A stretch of DNA of 64,000 bases from Pseudomonas putida S13.1.2. Lineage in GTDB: Bacteria; Pseudomonadota; Gammaproteobacteria; Pseudomonadales; Pseudomonadaceae. The stretch lies in the NCBI RefSeq assembly GCF_000498395.2, contig NZ_CP010979.1, positions 1,550,001-1,614,000 of the forward strand. The letters are read 5' to 3'. A model generated the notes under the pieces. It had not been told where the DNA came from and searched no databases. It worked only from the letters and a program-made list of their open reading frames with translations. This document shows positions 17,790 to 27,678 of the stretch, piece after piece. How positions within the stretch are numbered: the stretch's first letter is position 1; every line of letters starts with the position of its first letter. Made by a program: the position numbers and the translations under genes.

Positions 17790-18578
17790 ATGCTGGCAAG
17801 AAAAACCAGGATGCTACTGGCTTCCACCGCTGTTGCAGCGGCTGCATTATTTTCTCACGGCATGGCCCACGCCGATGATCTGCAGGCCGTTCAACATTCA
17901 AAAGTACTGCGCGTGGCAATGAGTGGCCAGTACTCCCCCTTCAGCTTTGCCAATGAAAAGAATGAAATTGTCGGTTTCGACGCCTCCATTGGTGAAGCAC
18001 TCGCTCAGCGTTTGGGCGTGAATATAAAAATCATTACCACACCGTTTGACGGCATTATCGCCGGGCTGTTGGCCAAGAAATATGACGCGGTCATCGCCTC
18101 GATGACCATTACGCCTGAGCGGCTGAAAGCCGTTGACTTTGTAGGCCCCTATTACCACGCAGGCCGTACCATCGGCGTCAAGGAAGACTCTCCGATCAAG
18201 GGGCTTGATGACCTCAAGGATGTCACCGTCGGCGTCACGCTGGGCGACTCGCATGACAAATGGGCGCGTAATCGCGGCAATCTTAAAGTGCGCACCTATA
18301 AAGGCTTACCGGAAATGCTGGTGGACCTGGAAGCCGGTCGTATCGACGCGGTAGTGATGGACAGCATTCCGGTCATGGTTGCGGTAAAGGAAACCGGGCA
18401 GAAAGTACGCATCATCAGCTTGCCGGACGTGCAGGGTGGCCGTGAAGGCCTGGGCATTGCCATTCGCAGAAACAACCCTGAACTCAAGGCCCAGTTGCAG
18501 AAGGCCCTGGACGAGATCCTGGCCGATGGCACCTATAAAGAAATCTCCATGAAATGGGTGGGTAGCGACATTCGCTGA
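17790..18578 (+). CDS. Periplasmic substrate-binding protein of a polar amino-acid ABC importer
   Basis: A 262-residue family-3 solute-binding protein. A signal peptide ends at AHA-DD (about residue 28). The mature protein opens with the typical KVLRVAMSGQYSPFSF block and contains GFDASIGEALAQRLG and the ITPERLKAVDFVGPYY block. It has AAGGAG before the ATG. It is followed by two permease genes and an ATPase gene in the same direction. The ligand is an amino acid or opine-like compound. The upstream fusion enzyme suggests a hydroxy- or phospho-amine. Confidence 0.93.
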   Translation: MLARKTRMLLASTAVAAAALFSHGMAHADDLQAVQHSKVLRVAMSGQYSPFSFANEKNEIVGFDASIGEALAQRLGVNIKIITTPFDGIIAGLLAKKYDAVIASMTITPERLKAVDFVGPYYHAGRTIGVKEDSPIKGLDDLKDVTVGVTLGDSHDKWARNRGNLKVRTYKGLPEMLVDLEAGRIDAVVMDSIPVMVAVKETGQKVRIISLPDVQGGREGLGIAIRRNNPELKAQLQKALDEILADGTYKEISMKWVGSDIR

Positions 18579-18592
18579 TGCACACCTGAAGT

Positions 18593-18617
18593 GGCCCGGC
18601 CGACAGGCTGGGCCGGG
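18593..18617 (+). terminator. Intercistronic hairpin after the binding-protein gene
   Basis: CCCGGCC (18595-18601) pairs with GGCCGGG (18611-18617) across a nine-base loop, between the binding-protein gene and the first permease gene. There is only a weak T run. Such hairpins commonly attenuate transcription or stabilise the upstream message so that the binding protein is made in excess. Confidence 0.55.
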
Positions 18618-18643
18618 TTGGCTGAATTTTGTGAGTGGTTTTT

Positions 18644-19291
18644 ATGGACCTGTCATTGATCCATCGCACCTACCCGTTCTTTCTGGAAGCCGCCTGGGTA
18701 ACTGTGCAGATCTCGTTGCTGTCACTCTTACTGGGTTTACTCCTTGCAATCGTTCTGGTGGCGTGCCGGTTATCGCCATTTATTATCTTGCGGTGGGCAG
18801 CCAAGATTTACGTCAGCGTATTTCGCGGTACACCCTGCCTGGTGCAGTTGTTCATTATCTATTTTGGTGGGCCACAAATAGGTATTGAGCTTGAGCCGTT
18901 TGCTGCTGCGGTGATCGGTTTAGGCATGAATATAGCGGCGTATATGTCGGAGTCCATTCGAGGGGCTATCGATAATGTCGACCCAGGCCAGGAGGAGGGC
19001 GCACGGTCGATTGGCTTCAGCCGCAGCCAGACGCTGTTGTTCATCATCATTCCCCAGGCAATGAAGCTGATGATCAGGCCGCTTGGCGTAAATGCTATCG
19101 GCCTGATCAAGGGTTCTGCCCTGGTGTCGGCCATTTCGGTGGTCGAACTGACTTACACCGCGCAGCGCTTCATCAGTTCAACCTACAAACCGTTCGAGAT
19201 ATTCATGGTGTCGGCGCTGCTTTATATCGTCATGGTCTACGCGGTCAAGTACCTGGTGGAAGTGCTGGACCGGCGCTACGCAACCCAGTGA
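18644..19291 (+). CDS. ABC importer permease (HisM/GlnP type), first subunit
   Basis: A 215-residue inner-membrane protein of the His/Glu/Gln/Arg/opine permease family. Hydrophobic segments span the N terminus (WVTVQISLLSLLLGLLLAIVL) and the rest of the chain. The cytoplasmic EAA loop is clear (EGARSIGFSRSQTLLFIIIPQAMK). ATG at 18644 is chosen; GTG at 18635 is possible. The second permease gene begins a few bases after its stop codon. Confidence 0.9.
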   Translation: MDLSLIHRTYPFFLEAAWVTVQISLLSLLLGLLLAIVLVACRLSPFIILRWAAKIYVSVFRGTPCLVQLFIIYFGGPQIGIELEPFAAAVIGLGMNIAAYMSESIRGAIDNVDPGQEEGARSIGFSRSQTLLFIIIPQAMKLMIRPLGVNAIGLIKGSALVSAISVVELTYTAQRFISSTYKPFEIFMVSALLYIVMVYAVKYLVEVLDRRYATQ

Positions 19292-19300
19292 GGAGTGCCA

Positions 19301-19960
19301 GTGGAAGGGTTCAACCTGAGTGTCATCACGCCTTACTATGAAATGCTGGCAACCGGTCTGTGGTGGACGGTTGTCATGTTTCTCTGTTCCAGCGTCATCA
19401 GCCTGATGGTGGGTGTGTTATTCGCCTTGATCGACCTGTATGCGCCGAAAGCCATGGCACTGCCTGTGCGTTTCGTGACCTGGCTGTTGATGGGCACGCC
19501 ATTGTTGCTGCAACTGTATCTGATCTATTACGGGCTGGTTCAGGTGGGTATCGATATTCCGGCGCTGGCTGCGGGGATAATCGGGCTAAGCCTGCATTTT
19601 GCGGTGTACAACGCCGAGGTGATCAAGTCCGGGATCGAGGCGGTCGACCCAGGCCAGATAGAGGGCGCGCGCTCGATTGGCCTTAGCAAAGCCATGACCC
19701 AGCGCTACATCATTGTTCCGCAGGCGCTCAGAAAAACCATTGCGCCACTGGGGAACAACCTCATTGTGTTGCTGAAGGACACTTCACTGGTGTCGATCAT
19801 CGGTATCGCCGAACTCGTCTACAGCGCCCAGTTGGCCGTCAGCGAAACGTACAGCCCTTTTGAATTCTATATCGCCGTCGCAGTGATCTACTACGTGGCC
19901 AACCTGGTGCTCGAGGCCGGGTTGCATCTTATTGAAGCCAAGGTCGAGATGTCACGATGA
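19301..19960 (+). CDS. ABC importer permease (HisQ/GlnP type), second subunit
   Basis: A 219-residue homologue of the preceding permease, with its own EAA loop ([24 protein letters not shown]) and about five membrane segments. GTG at 19301 is chosen because AGGAG (19291-19295) lies five bases before it. The GTG at 19295 would overlap that ribosome site. Its stop overlaps the ATPase start (ATGA), indicating translational coupling. The two permeases presumably form a heterodimer. Confidence 0.9.
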   Translation: MEGFNLSVITPYYEMLATGLWWTVVMFLCSSVISLMVGVLFALIDLYAPKAMALPVRFVTWLLMGTPLLLQLYLIYYGLVQVGIDIPALAAGIIGLSLHFAVYNAEVIKSGIEAVDPGQIEGARSIGLSKAMTQRYIIVPQALRKTIAPLGNNLIVLLKDTSLVSIIGIAELVYSAQLAVSETYSPFEFYIAVAVIYYVANLVLEAGLHLIEAKVEMSR

Positions 19961-20727
19961 ACAACAACGCTATGGTAGAAGTGAAGGGCGCTCGCAAAGC
20001 CTACGGCACACTTGAGGTGCTCAAGGGCATCGACCTGTCGGTGTCGCGTGGGCAGATCTACGCCATCATCGGCCCGAGTGGCTCTGGCAAAAGCACCTTG
20101 CTGCGGTCGATCAACCATCTCGAAGTGCTCAATGGCGGTGAAATCTGGCTGGATGGTGATCAGGTCAACCGGCCCTTGAAAGGCCGCGCCTTCGAGCAGC
20201 ACATCAACCGGGTGCGCCAGCAGATGGGCATGGTGTTTCAACACTTCAATCTGTTCCCGCACCTCACCGTCTGTGAAAACGTCGCGATAGGGCCTGTGAA
20301 GCTCAAAGGCTACTCGAAAAGTGCGGCCAGAGCGCTGGCCCTGGAGTACCTGCAAAAGGTCGGGCTGGAAAACAAGATTGACGAATATCCGTCGCGCTTG
20401 TCCGGTGGGCAGAAGCAGCGCGTTGCCATTGCCCGGGCGTTGGCCATGCAACCCAAGGTGATGTTGTTCGATGAAGCGACCTCAGCCCTGGACCCGGAGC
20501 TTGTGGAAGAGGTGAACCTGGTAATGAAGCAACTGGCGGCCGAGCACATGACCATGTTGATCGTCACGCATGAGATGCGCTTTGCCGGCGAGGTTGCTGA
20601 CCAGATCGTATTCATGGATGGCGGGGTTGTTGTGGAACAAGGGGCTCCGGGGGACATCCTGAGGAACCCGGTGCAGGATCGTACCCGGGCTTTTTTGAAG
20701 AAGCATTTGCAAGCCGACCCTTTGTAA
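19957..20727 (+). CDS. ABC importer ATPase (GlnQ/HisP type)
   Basis: A 256-residue nucleotide-binding subunit with Walker [10 protein letters not shown], the Q-loop in [15 protein letters not shown], the signature [15 protein letters not shown], Walker [15 protein letters not shown] and the switch histidine in IVTHEMRFA. It energises import through the two permeases encoded just upstream. It ends the operon and is convergent with etfA, 35 bases away. Confidence 0.95.
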   Translation: MNNNAMVEVKGARKAYGTLEVLKGIDLSVSRGQIYAIIGPSGSGKSTLLRSINHLEVLNGGEIWLDGDQVNRPLKGRAFEQHINRVRQQMGMVFQHFNLFPHLTVCENVAIGPVKLKGYSKSAARALALEYLQKVGLENKIDEYPSRLSGGQKQRVAIARALAMQPKVMLFDEATSALDPELVEEVNLVMKQLAAEHMTMLIVTHEMRFAGEVADQIVFMDGGVVVEQGAPGDILRNPVQDRTRAFLKKHLQADPL

Positions 20728-20749
20728 GAGGGCCGGGCTTCTTCAAAAA
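20692..20749. terminator. 13-base inverted repeat between convergent genes
   Basis: TTTTTGAAGAAGC (20692-20704) and GCTTCTTCAAAAA (20737-20749) are perfect inverted repeats. The left arm lies inside the last codons of the ATPase gene and the right arm ends 14 bases before the end of etfA. The resulting hairpin has A/T flanks on both strands and could terminate both transcripts, separating the importer operon from the steroid cluster. Confidence 0.45.
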
Positions 20750-20762
20750 CCACGCAGGCGGG

Positions 20763-21719
20763 TCAGGCCAGCTTTTCCAGCTCTGGCACCGCTTCGAACA
20801 GGTCAGCGACCAGGCCGTAGTCGGCCACCTGGAAGATCGGCGCTTCTTCGTCCTTGTTGATCGCAACGATCACTTTGGAGTCTTTCATGCCGGCCAGGTG
20901 CTGGATCGCGCCGGAGATACCGACGGCGATATACAGCTGTGGCGCAACGATCTTGCCGGTCTGGCCGACCTGCATGTCGTTCGGCACGAAGCCTGCGTCG
21001 ACCGCAGCACGCGAAGCGCCGACGGCCGCGCCAAGCTTGTCGGCCAGGCTGTACAGGTGCTTGAAGTTGTCACCGTTACCCATGCCGCGGCCGCCGGAAA
21101 CGACGATCTTGGCAGCGGTCAGCTCTGGGCGGTCGGACTTGGCCAGCTCTTCACCGACAAAGGCCGAGATACCGGCGTTGTGCGCGGCACTCACCGCTTC
21201 GACAGCAGCCGAGCCACCTTCGGCAGCGACTGGGTCGAAGCCGGTGGTACGCACGGTGATGACCTTGATCGAAGCGCTCGATTGCACGGTGGCAATGGCG
21301 TTACCGGCATAGATCGGGCGCTTGAAGGTGTCGGCGGACTCGACCGAGATGATCTCGGAGATCTGGTCCACGTCCAGCAGCGCGGCAACGCGCGGCAGGA
21401 TGTTCTTGCCATTGGTGGTGGCCGGGGCCAGCACGTGGCTGTAGCCCTTGGCCCCGCCTTGTTCAACAAGAGCAACGATCAGCGGCGCGACGTTTTCCGG
21501 CAGCGCGTGGGCGTAGGCGGCGTTATCGGCAACCAGCACCTTGGCCACACCCGCGATCTTGGCAGCGGATTCTGCAACGCCGCCGACGTTCTGGCCTGCG
21601 ACCAGCACGTGCACATCACCACCGATCTTGGCGGCAGCAGCGACAGTGTTCAGGGTGGCCGGGGCAACGGCGCCGGCTTCCGGACCTTCTAGAAGGTCAG
21701 CGACAACCAGGATAGTCAT
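20763..21719 (-). CDS. etfA: Electron transfer flavoprotein alpha subunit
   Basis: A 318-residue ETF alpha chain. The C-terminal FAD-binding domain is complete ([57 protein letters not shown]). It pairs with the EtfB encoded immediately upstream, whose stop abuts this ATG. ETF takes electrons from acyl-CoA dehydrogenases and passes them to ETF:ubiquinone oxidoreductase, which is not in this window. Four acyl-CoA dehydrogenase genes lie in the same cluster, and a cluster-type operator precedes etfB, so this ETF probably serves steroid oxidation. Confidence 0.95.
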   Translation of the reverse strand: MTILVVADLLEGPEAGAVAPATLNTVAAAAKIGGDVHVLVAGQNVGGVAESAAKIAGVAKVLVADNAAYAHALPENVAPLIVALVEQGGAKGYSHVLAPATTNGKNILPRVAALLDVDQISEIISVESADTFKRPIYAGNAIATVQSSASIKVITVRTTGFDPVAAEGGSAAVEAVSAAHNAGISAFVGEELAKSDRPELTAAKIVVSGGRGMGNGDNFKHLYSLADKLGAAVGASRAAVDAGFVPNDMQVGQTGKIVAPQLYIAVGISGAIQHLAGMKDSKVIVAINKDEEAPIFQVADYGLVADLFEAVPELEKLA

Positions 21720-22469
21720 TTAGATTACCTTCGCTTCGTTCTTCAGCTTATCGACCAGTTCGGCCACCGACTTGGCCTTGATGCCCGCGCTGCGGGCAGC
21801 CGGCGCTTCGACTTTCAGGGTCTTGTTGGTGGAGGCGAGGGAAACGCCCAGATCGTCAGGCTTGACGGTCTCCAGCGGCTTCTTCTTGGCCTTCATGATG
21901 TTCGGCAGCGACGCATAGCGTGGCTCGTTCAGGCGCAGGTCGGTGGTGACGATGGCTGGCAGGTTCAGCGACACGGTCTGCAGGCCGCCATCGATTTCAC
22001 GGGTGACGTTCAGCTTGTCGCCAGCCACTTCGACTTTGGAGGCGAAGGTGCCCTGGGCGTAGCCGGTCAGCGCAGCCAGCATCTGGCCGGTCTGGTTGTT
22101 GTCGCTGTCGATGGCCTGCTTGCCAAGGATGACCAGCTGCGGCTGCTCCTTGTCGACAACGGCTTTCAGGGCCTTGGCTACAGCCAGGGAGTTCAGCTCG
22201 TCAGCGGCTTCTACCAGGATGGCACGGTCGGCACCCAGGGCCAGGGCGGTACGCAGTTGCTCCTGGGCGACGGGCGGGCCCACGGAAACGACGACGATCT
22301 CGGTCGCAACGCCTTTTTCCTTCAGGCGTACGGCCTCTTCCACGGCGATTTCGCAGAAAGGGTTCATGGCCATCTTGACGTTAGCCAGATCGACGCCGGA
22401 GTTGTCCGCCTTGACGCGAACCTTGACGTTATAGTCGACCACTCGTTTGACGCTTACCAGTATCCTCAT
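21720..22469 (-). CDS. etfB: Electron transfer flavoprotein beta subunit
   Basis: A 249-residue ETF beta chain of exactly the usual length, starting [20 protein letters not shown] with GGAGA ahead of the ATG at 22469. An upstream in-frame extension is rejected. The AMP-binding and docking segments are intact ([28 protein letters not shown]). It overlaps nothing and is followed directly by etfA. Copy 8 of the cluster operator lies 79 bases upstream. Confidence 0.95.
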   Translation of the reverse strand: MRILVSVKRVVDYNVKVRVKADNSGVDLANVKMAMNPFCEIAVEEAVRLKEKGVATEIVVVSVGPPVAQEQLRTALALGADRAILVEAADELNSLAVAKALKAVVDKEQPQLVILGKQAIDSDNNQTGQMLAALTGYAQGTFASKVEVAGDKLNVTREIDGGLQTVSLNLPAIVTTDLRLNEPRYASLPNIMKAKKKPLETVKPDDLGVSLASTNKTLKVEAPAARSAGIKAKSVAELVDKLKNEAKVI

Positions 22470-22548
22470 AAGCTCTCCAGTCATTGATATTGCGAACGCG
22501 GGGCAGCGGGTGTCTGACAAGGACGGTAACGTAGGGAATGTGCGGGTG

Positions 22549-22566
22549 GATCGTCCGTTTCAACTA
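22549..22566 (-). promoter_or_regulatory. Cluster operator, copy 8 (upstream of etfBA)
   Basis: On the minus strand this reads TAGTT-GAAACG-GACGATC: one mismatch in the left half and a final C in place of G in the right half. Distance to the etfB start is 79 bases. It is the weakest of the eight copies but has the orientation and spacing of the others. Confidence 0.5.
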
Positions 22567-22599
22567 GTTGATCGGCGATTCTGCGCCAATTCTCAGGTT

Positions 22600-23925
22600 T
22601 CAGGCATAGGCAGAAAGCCGCGAGGGCGCGGCCAGGTGTTGATAGGTCCGCCAGAGCAGCACGATCGGTATGACAATGGTAAGACTGACCAGCAGCAGGG
22701 CGTAGCGCAGCGACTCGTCCGCCAGCAATGGCATCAGTACATCGCTCAGTAGCCCGGTTGCCAATGGGCCGATACCGACCCCGCACAAGGTCGAGATGAT
22801 GGTCTGCAGGGCGACGGCGGTCGCCCGGCGGTGGGCGGGCACCAACTGGGTCAACAACGAGAAGCAGGGGCCGACCCACCATACCGAGAAAAAGCTGCCC
22901 AGCGCGCACCAGAGCATCGCGCTGGGTACCGGAACCGCACCCGCATGCAGCAGGATGTCACGTGGCCAAAGCAGGTAAATGATCAACGCGCAATTGCCGA
23001 GCACATGGCCGATGAGCGGAATGCCGATTTGCCACTGCTGGCTCCTGATCACCAAGCGGTCAGTCAGCCACCCACTGAACAACGCCCCGAGCCCGGCAAA
23101 GGTGCCGCCGACCAAGCCGGCCAGGAGGCCGGCGTAGTGCAGGGGCAGGTCATGCGATCGCACCAGGAAGCTGGCATTCCACATGGCAAAGGCGTAGGCG
23201 CTGAAGGTGGTGATGCCGCAAGCCAGTACCAGGCAACGGTAGGCCGGTTGTGCCATGAGTGCACGAGCACTGCCCAGCAGGCTTTGAATGGGCGGTGCAG
23301 CCTGGCTGGCGTGGCTATGGGGGAGGTCGAAGCGACCACGTACCGGGTCGCGCATCACAAAGGCAAACACCGCACTGATCAGCAGGGAGGGCAGGGCGAC
23401 AGCAAAAAAAGCGCTGCGCCAGCCATATTGGTCGACCACCCAGGCGCCGGCACTAAGGGCAACGATGGTCGAAAACGTCGGCGCGGCGGTGTAGCAACTG
23501 ATGGCAAAAGAACGCCGGTGCGGTGGGTAGATATCGGCAATGATCGACATCGAGGTCGAGGTGCTTGGTGACTCGAAGACTGCTACCGCCATGCGCGCGA
23601 TCACCAGCATCGCAAAGCTGGTCGACAGCCCGCAGGCCACCGTTGCCAGCGCCCACAACGAGCAGGTGATGGCCAGCAGGCGTGTGCGTGACAGGCGGTC
23701 GGCCAGGCGCCCGGCAGGCAGGCCCAGCAGCACATAGACGGCAGCGAAGGCCAGGCCTGAAACCAGCCCCATGGCGGTGTCGCTGGCACCGAACTCTTGT
23801 TTGAGCGGTTCGATCATCACGGCAATGATCTGCCGCCCGACAAAGTTATCGGCGTACATCATCGCGAGCACAAACAGCAGACCATGGCTGCGCCAGCCGA
23901 TGGGTTGAGGGTGCGTACTGCTCAT
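22600..23925 (-). CDS. MFS transporter, spinster-like (putative steroid uptake)
   Basis: A 441-residue, twelve-segment major facilitator protein. The ATG at 23925 has GGGAG six bases upstream, and the longer reading is rejected. The first loop (MYADNFVGRQIIAVMIEPLKQEFGASDTAMGLVSGLAFA, then LPAGRLADRLSRTR) resembles the spinster/aromatic-acid symporter groups. It is downstream of the aldolase gene in the same direction and similar in design to the second MFS gene at 54948-56282. Import of a steroid acid or export of an intermediate is inferred from context. Confidence 0.85.
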   Translation of the reverse strand: MSSTHPQPIGWRSHGLLFVLAMMYADNFVGRQIIAVMIEPLKQEFGASDTAMGLVSGLAFAAVYVLLGLPAGRLADRLSRTRLLAITCSLWALATVACGLSTSFAMLVIARMAVAVFESPSTSTSMSIIADIYPPHRRSFAISCYTAAPTFSTIVALSAGAWVVDQYGWRSAFFAVALPSLLISAVFAFVMRDPVRGRFDLPHSHASQAAPPIQSLLGSARALMAQPAYRCLVLACGITTFSAYAFAMWNASFLVRSHDLPLHYAGLLAGLVGGTFAGLGALFSGWLTDRLVIRSQQWQIGIPLIGHVLGNCALIIYLLWPRDILLHAGAVPVPSAMLWCALGSFFSVWWVGPCFSLLTQLVPAHRRATAVALQTIISTLCGVGIGPLATGLLSDVLMPLLADESLRYALLLVSLTIVIPIVLLWRTYQHLAAPSRLSAYA

Positions 23926-23992
23926 GGATGACTCCCGGTCAAACCGCAGAGATGGGCAATGGCCCAAGCTGTGCCTGGGCCCCGTGAAGCGG

Positions 23993-25024
23993 TCAGGCGC
24001 TGGCTTGGCGTTGCCTGGCCAGGGTCATGGCGGTGTCTTCGATCATGTCTTCCTGCCCGCCGACCATGCCGCGCCGGCCCATTTCGACAAGAATTTCCCG
24101 CGCCGGGACGCCGTACTTTTTTTCAGCACGCTTGGCAAACAGCAGGAACGAGCCGTAGACACCGGCATAGCCCATGGTCAGGGCATCGCGGTCGCTGCGG
24201 ATCGGGAAGTCCATGATCGGCACCACCAGGTCCTCGGCAACGTCCTGGATACCAAACACACTCACGCCGGTTTCAATGCCCATGCGGTCGCAGACGGCCA
24301 CCAGCACTTCCATGGGGGTATTGCCGGCACCCGCGCCCAAGCCTGCGCACGCGGCATCGATACGGGTGGCGCCAGCGGCAATGGCCGCGATCGAGTTGGA
24401 CACGCCCATCGACAGGTTGTGATGGCCATGGAAGCCGATTTCAGTCTCGGGCTTGAGCGCTGCACGCAGCGCCGCGACCCGCGCGCTGACGTCATGGGGC
24501 AGCAGGTAGCCGGCCGAGTCGGTGATGTAGATGCAATTGGCGCCGTAGCTTTCCATCAGCTGGCCTTGGGTGACCAGGCCTTGCGGGCTGTTCATATGCG
24601 CCATCATCAGGAACCCGACGCTGTCCATGCCCAGCTTGCGGGCCGCGCCAAGGTGCTGTTCGGACACGTCTGCTTCCGTGCAGTGAGTGGCGACGCGAAT
24701 CGTGCTGACGCCCAGTTCGTAGGCCATCTGCAGGTGATCGACCGTGCCGATGCCCGGTAGCAGCAGGGCGGAGACCTTGGCATTTTTCATCAGTGGGATG
24801 ACCGCCGACAAATACGCCTCGTCGCTGTGCGCCGGAAAACCATAGTTCAACGAACTGCCACCCAGGCCATCGCCATGGGTCACCTCGATCAACGGCACAC
24901 CGGCGGCGTCGAGGCCACAGGCAATGTCTTTCATTTGCTGCAGGGTGATCTGGTGGCGTTTGGGGTGCATGCCGTCACGCAGGCACATGTCGTGGACGGT
25001 GATGGATTTGCCGTGAAGGTCCAT
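23993..25024 (-). CDS. dmpG: 4-Hydroxy-2-oxovalerate aldolase (HsaF/TesG/DmpG type)
   Basis: A 343-residue DmpG-family class II aldolase with the DRE-TIM-barrel start ([18 protein letters not shown]), the conserved [17 protein letters not shown] block, the [14 protein letters not shown] metal-site block and the C-terminal communication domain. It splits 4-hydroxy-2-oxo acids to pyruvate and an aldehyde. The aldehyde is channelled to the acylating dehydrogenase encoded 10 bases upstream. In steroid degradation the substrate is 4-hydroxy-2-oxohexanoate from ring A. AAGGAG precedes the chosen ATG. Confidence 0.95.
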   Translation of the reverse strand: MDLHGKSITVHDMCLRDGMHPKRHQITLQQMKDIACGLDAAGVPLIEVTHGDGLGGSSLNYGFPAHSDEAYLSAVIPLMKNAKVSALLLPGIGTVDHLQMAYELGVSTIRVATHCTEADVSEQHLGAARKLGMDSVGFLMMAHMNSPQGLVTQGQLMESYGANCIYITDSAGYLLPHDVSARVAALRAALKPETEIGFHGHHNLSMGVSNSIAAIAAGATRIDAACAGLGAGAGNTPMEVLVAVCDRMGIETGVSVFGIQDVAEDLVVPIMDFPIRSDRDALTMGYAGVYGSFLLFAKRAEKKYGVPAREILVEMGRRGMVGGQEDMIEDTAMTLARQRQASA

Positions 25025-25034
25025 GGTGCGCTCC

Positions 25035-25964
25035 TTAGGCGATGGCAGGTTGTGGGGTGCTGGCACGCAGGGTCAAATCGCCTTTGAGCATTGCTTCGGC
25101 AAACATCTCGGCGGTGCGCGCGGCGGCGGCGGTCATGATGTCGAGGTTGCCGGCATATTTGGGCAGGTAGTCGCCCAGGCCTTCGACTTCCATGAAAATC
25201 GACACCCGGTTGCCGTCGAACACCGGGCCGTTGACCAGCTTGTAGCCGGGCACATAGCGCTGGACTTGCTCGATCATGTCGGCAATCGCGGCGGTGATGG
25301 CTGCCTGGTCAGGCTCGGTTTCGGTCAGGCAGTGCACGGTGTCGCGCATGATCAGCGGCGGCTCGGCGGGGTTGACGATAATGATTGCCTTGCCCTTTTT
25401 TGCGCCGCCAACCTGTTCCACGGCCGCCGCGGTGGTGCGGGTGAATTCATCGATGTTCTTGCGCGTGCCCGGGCCGACCGATTTCGAGGCCGCCGTGGCA
25501 ATGATCTCGGCGTAGGCCACCGGCTGCACGCTGGACACCGCGGCCACCAGCGGGATGGTCGCCTGGCCGCCACAGGTCACCATGTTGACGTTCATCGCGC
25601 CCAGGCCAAGGTTGTGTTTCAGGTTGACCGGTGGCACGCAGTAGGGGCCGATGGCTGCCGGAGTCAGGTCGATCATCAGCACACCCAGGGCATTGAGCTT
25701 GCGGCTGTTTTCGGCATGCACATACGCGGAGGTAGCATCGAAGGCGATCTGGATGCCGTCTTCCAGTACATGCGTTAGCAGGCCGTCGACGCCCTCGCTG
25801 GTGGTTTTCAGGCCCAGCGCGGCGGCGCGGGCCAGGCCTTCGGAGGTGGCGTCGATACCCACCATCCAGACGGGCTCCAGTACTTCACTGCGCTTGAGCT
25901 TGTACAGCAGGTCGGTACCGATGTTGCCCGGCCCGATGAGGGCGCATTTTATCTTTTTACTCAT
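25035..25964 (-). CDS. Acylating acetaldehyde/propionaldehyde dehydrogenase (HsaG/TesF/MhpF type)
   Basis: A 309-residue CoA-acylating aldehyde dehydrogenase of the DmpF/BphJ family. The nucleotide-binding motif is GPGNIGTDL (residues 11-19) and the catalytic cysteine is Cys131 in VTCGGQAT. It converts the aldehyde released by the partner aldolase to acetyl- or propionyl-CoA. In the steroid route the product would be propionyl-CoA. It lies between the hydratase and aldolase genes in a tight minus-strand operon. Confidence 0.95.
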   Translation of the reverse strand: MSKKIKCALIGPGNIGTDLLYKLKRSEVLEPVWMVGIDATSEGLARAAALGLKTTSEGVDGLLTHVLEDGIQIAFDATSAYVHAENSRKLNALGVLMIDLTPAAIGPYCVPPVNLKHNLGLGAMNVNMVTCGGQATIPLVAAVSSVQPVAYAEIIATAASKSVGPGTRKNIDEFTRTTAAAVEQVGGAKKGKAIIIVNPAEPPLIMRDTVHCLTETEPDQAAITAAIADMIEQVQRYVPGYKLVNGPVFDGNRVSIFMEVEGLGDYLPKYAGNLDIMTAAAARTAEMFAEAMLKGDLTLRASTPQPAIA

Positions 25965-26002
25965 GGCATTGTTCTCGATCGGAAGAAGGGAGGGCCGCAG
26001 GC

Positions 26003-26794
26003 TCAGGGCACGAAGTTCAGGTGCATCTCGCCCATGCCGCTCAGCGACAGGCTGACGAAGTCACCCGGTGCGACCGGTACCAGTGGCGCGAGGGCGCCGG
26101 ACAGAATGATTTCGCCCTTGCGAAACGGGATGCCCAGTCGGCCCAGGGTGTTGGCCAGCCAGGCCACGGCGGCGCAGGGGTGGCCTTGCACCGCCGAGCC
26201 CAGGCCGCTGCCCACCGGCAGGCCGTTCTTGAACAGGTGCAACTGGACCCCGGCCAGGTCCAGTTCACGCGGATCGACGCGCTGCTGGCCCAGGGCGAAA
26301 ACACCGCATGAAGCGTTGTCGGCAACGGTGTCCTGAATGCGGATCTGCCAGTTCTCGATACGCGAGTCGACAATTTCGAAGCACGGCATAACCCACTCGC
26401 TCGCCGCCAGCACATCGTTGGCGCTGATATCGCTACCTTGCAGGTCTTTGCCCAGGACAAAGGCAATCTCGCCTTCGGCCCGTGGCTGCACCAGACGGTG
26501 GGCAGCAAAGCTGATGTCGCTGCCATCGGCAACCTGCATACGGTCGGTTAGAAAACCAAAATCGGGCTGATGCACATCGAGCATTTCTTGCACGGCGCGG
26601 CTGGTGACACCGATTTTCTTGCCGATCACCTGCTCGCCCACCGCTTGGCGCCGCGCCAGAAATCGCCGGGAAATCCGGTAGGCGTCGTCAAGGCTGATAG
26701 CCGGGTAACGCTGGGTCAGCGGGGGCAGGCTCTGGCGTGCGTTCAGGGCGTGGAACAGCTCGTCGCCCAGTGTTTCAATCAGTTGCGCATCCAT
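26003..26794 (-). CDS. 2-Hydroxypenta/hexadienoate hydratase (HsaE/TesE/MhpD type)
   Basis: A 263-residue member of the 2-oxopent-4-enoate hydratase family. Typical blocks are [50 protein letters not shown] with metal-site glutamates, and [11 protein letters not shown]. It hydrates the dienoate from meta-cleavage hydrolysis, feeding the aldolase. The reading frame stays open far upstream into the SDR gene, but homology starts at [10 protein letters not shown]. The ATG at 26794 is preceded by CTCCCT rather than a Shine-Dalgarno, so the start or its translation may be unusual. MARPVIHL 14 codons upstream is an alternative. Confidence 0.9.
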   Translation of the reverse strand: MDAQLIETLGDELFHALNARQSLPPLTQRYPAISLDDAYRISRRFLARRQAVGEQVIGKKIGVTSRAVQEMLDVHQPDFGFLTDRMQVADGSDISFAAHRLVQPRAEGEIAFVLGKDLQGSDISANDVLAASEWVMPCFEIVDSRIENWQIRIQDTVADNASCGVFALGQQRVDPRELDLAGVQLHLFKNGLPVGSGLGSAVQGHPCAAVAWLANTLGRLGIPFRKGEIILSGALAPLVPVAPGDFVSLSLSGMGEMHLNFVP

Positions 26795-26862
26795 AGGGAG
26801 GTCGCTCTGTGGCAAGTGGATAACAGGCCGGGCCATCTGCAGGCACGCCCGGCAAACAGGCC

Positions 26863-27636
26863 TCAACCCGGCCATACACTGGAATCGGCGCCGCCATCGA
26901 CATCGATGATCTTGCCGGTGACCCAGGCCGAGGCGGGGCTTGCCAGGTAAAGGGCCGCGGCGGCGATGTCCTCTGGTTGGCCCAGGCATTTGAGCGGGGT
27001 GTTGCTTTCCATCGTTTTGCGCATGGCATCGGGCATGACCCCGGCCAGGGCGTCGGTCAGGATTGGCCCCGGCGCCACCGCATTGACCCGGATCTGCGGC
27101 GCGAACTCTTGTGCCAGCAGGCGTGTCAGGTGAGTCAGCGCAGCCTTGGCGGTGCCATAGGCGCTGAAGTGGCGCTGGGCGTAACGGGCGGCGACCGAGG
27201 TGATGTTGATGATGTTGCCGCCCCCGGCGTCGCGCATCAGGGGTACGCACAGCTGTGAAAGGGCATAGGCGGCGCTGACGTTGAAGCTCAACACCTGCTC
27301 GAAGTCTTGCGGGCTCATCTTAAGTGGGTCGTTGGGGCCGCCGCCCCCGGCATTGTTGACCAGATGGGTAATGGCCCCCAGCTGTTCGGCGGCGTTGGCG
27401 ACCAAGGCGCAGCGCTGTTCGCTGTCGGTGACATCGCAGCTCAAGGCCAGGGCGCGCCGCCCTCGGCTGCGCACCTCTTCGGCGACGGCCTCGACATCTG
27501 CCAGCGAACGGGCGCTGCAGACCACATCAGCGCCGGCATCGGCGTAGGCCAGGGCAATGGCACGACCGATGCCGCGGCCGCTGCCGGTGACAATGGCGAC
27601 ACTGCCAGTGAGGTTGAAGCGTTGCAGAATGCTCAT
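26863..27636 (-). CDS. hdhA: Short-chain dehydrogenase resembling 7alpha-hydroxysteroid dehydrogenase
   Basis: A 257-residue classical SDR: GSGRGIG cofactor motif (18-24), NNAG (94-97), and catalytic Ser147, Tyr160 and Lys164. Several stretches match my recollection of E. coli 7alpha-HSDH, including NNAGGGGP, GPILTDAL, LGQPEDIAAAALYL and SAWVTGKI. That enzyme oxidises the 7alpha-hydroxyl of cholate-type bile acids. Cotranscription with ring-A genes supports a hydroxysteroid substrate. A generic 3-oxoacyl reductase role is the alternative but fits less well. Confidence 0.8.
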   Translation of the reverse strand: MSILQRFNLTGSVAIVTGSGRGIGRAIALAYADAGADVVCSARSLADVEAVAEEVRSRGRRALALSCDVTDSEQRCALVANAAEQLGAITHLVNNAGGGGPNDPLKMSPQDFEQVLSFNVSAAYALSQLCVPLMRDAGGGNIINITSVAARYAQRHFSAYGTAKAALTHLTRLLAQEFAPQIRVNAVAPGPILTDALAGVMPDAMRKTMESNTPLKCLGQPEDIAAAALYLASPASAWVTGKIIDVDGGADSSVWPG

Positions 27637-27678
27637 GGCTGTCCTTGTTGTTCTAATGGTTCAGGGAATTCACAGTGC

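Noticed and set aside
26795..27250. In-frame upstream extension of the hydratase gene to 415 codons
   Set aside because: Arg/Gly-rich shadow of the SDR gene; family length fits a start at 26794.
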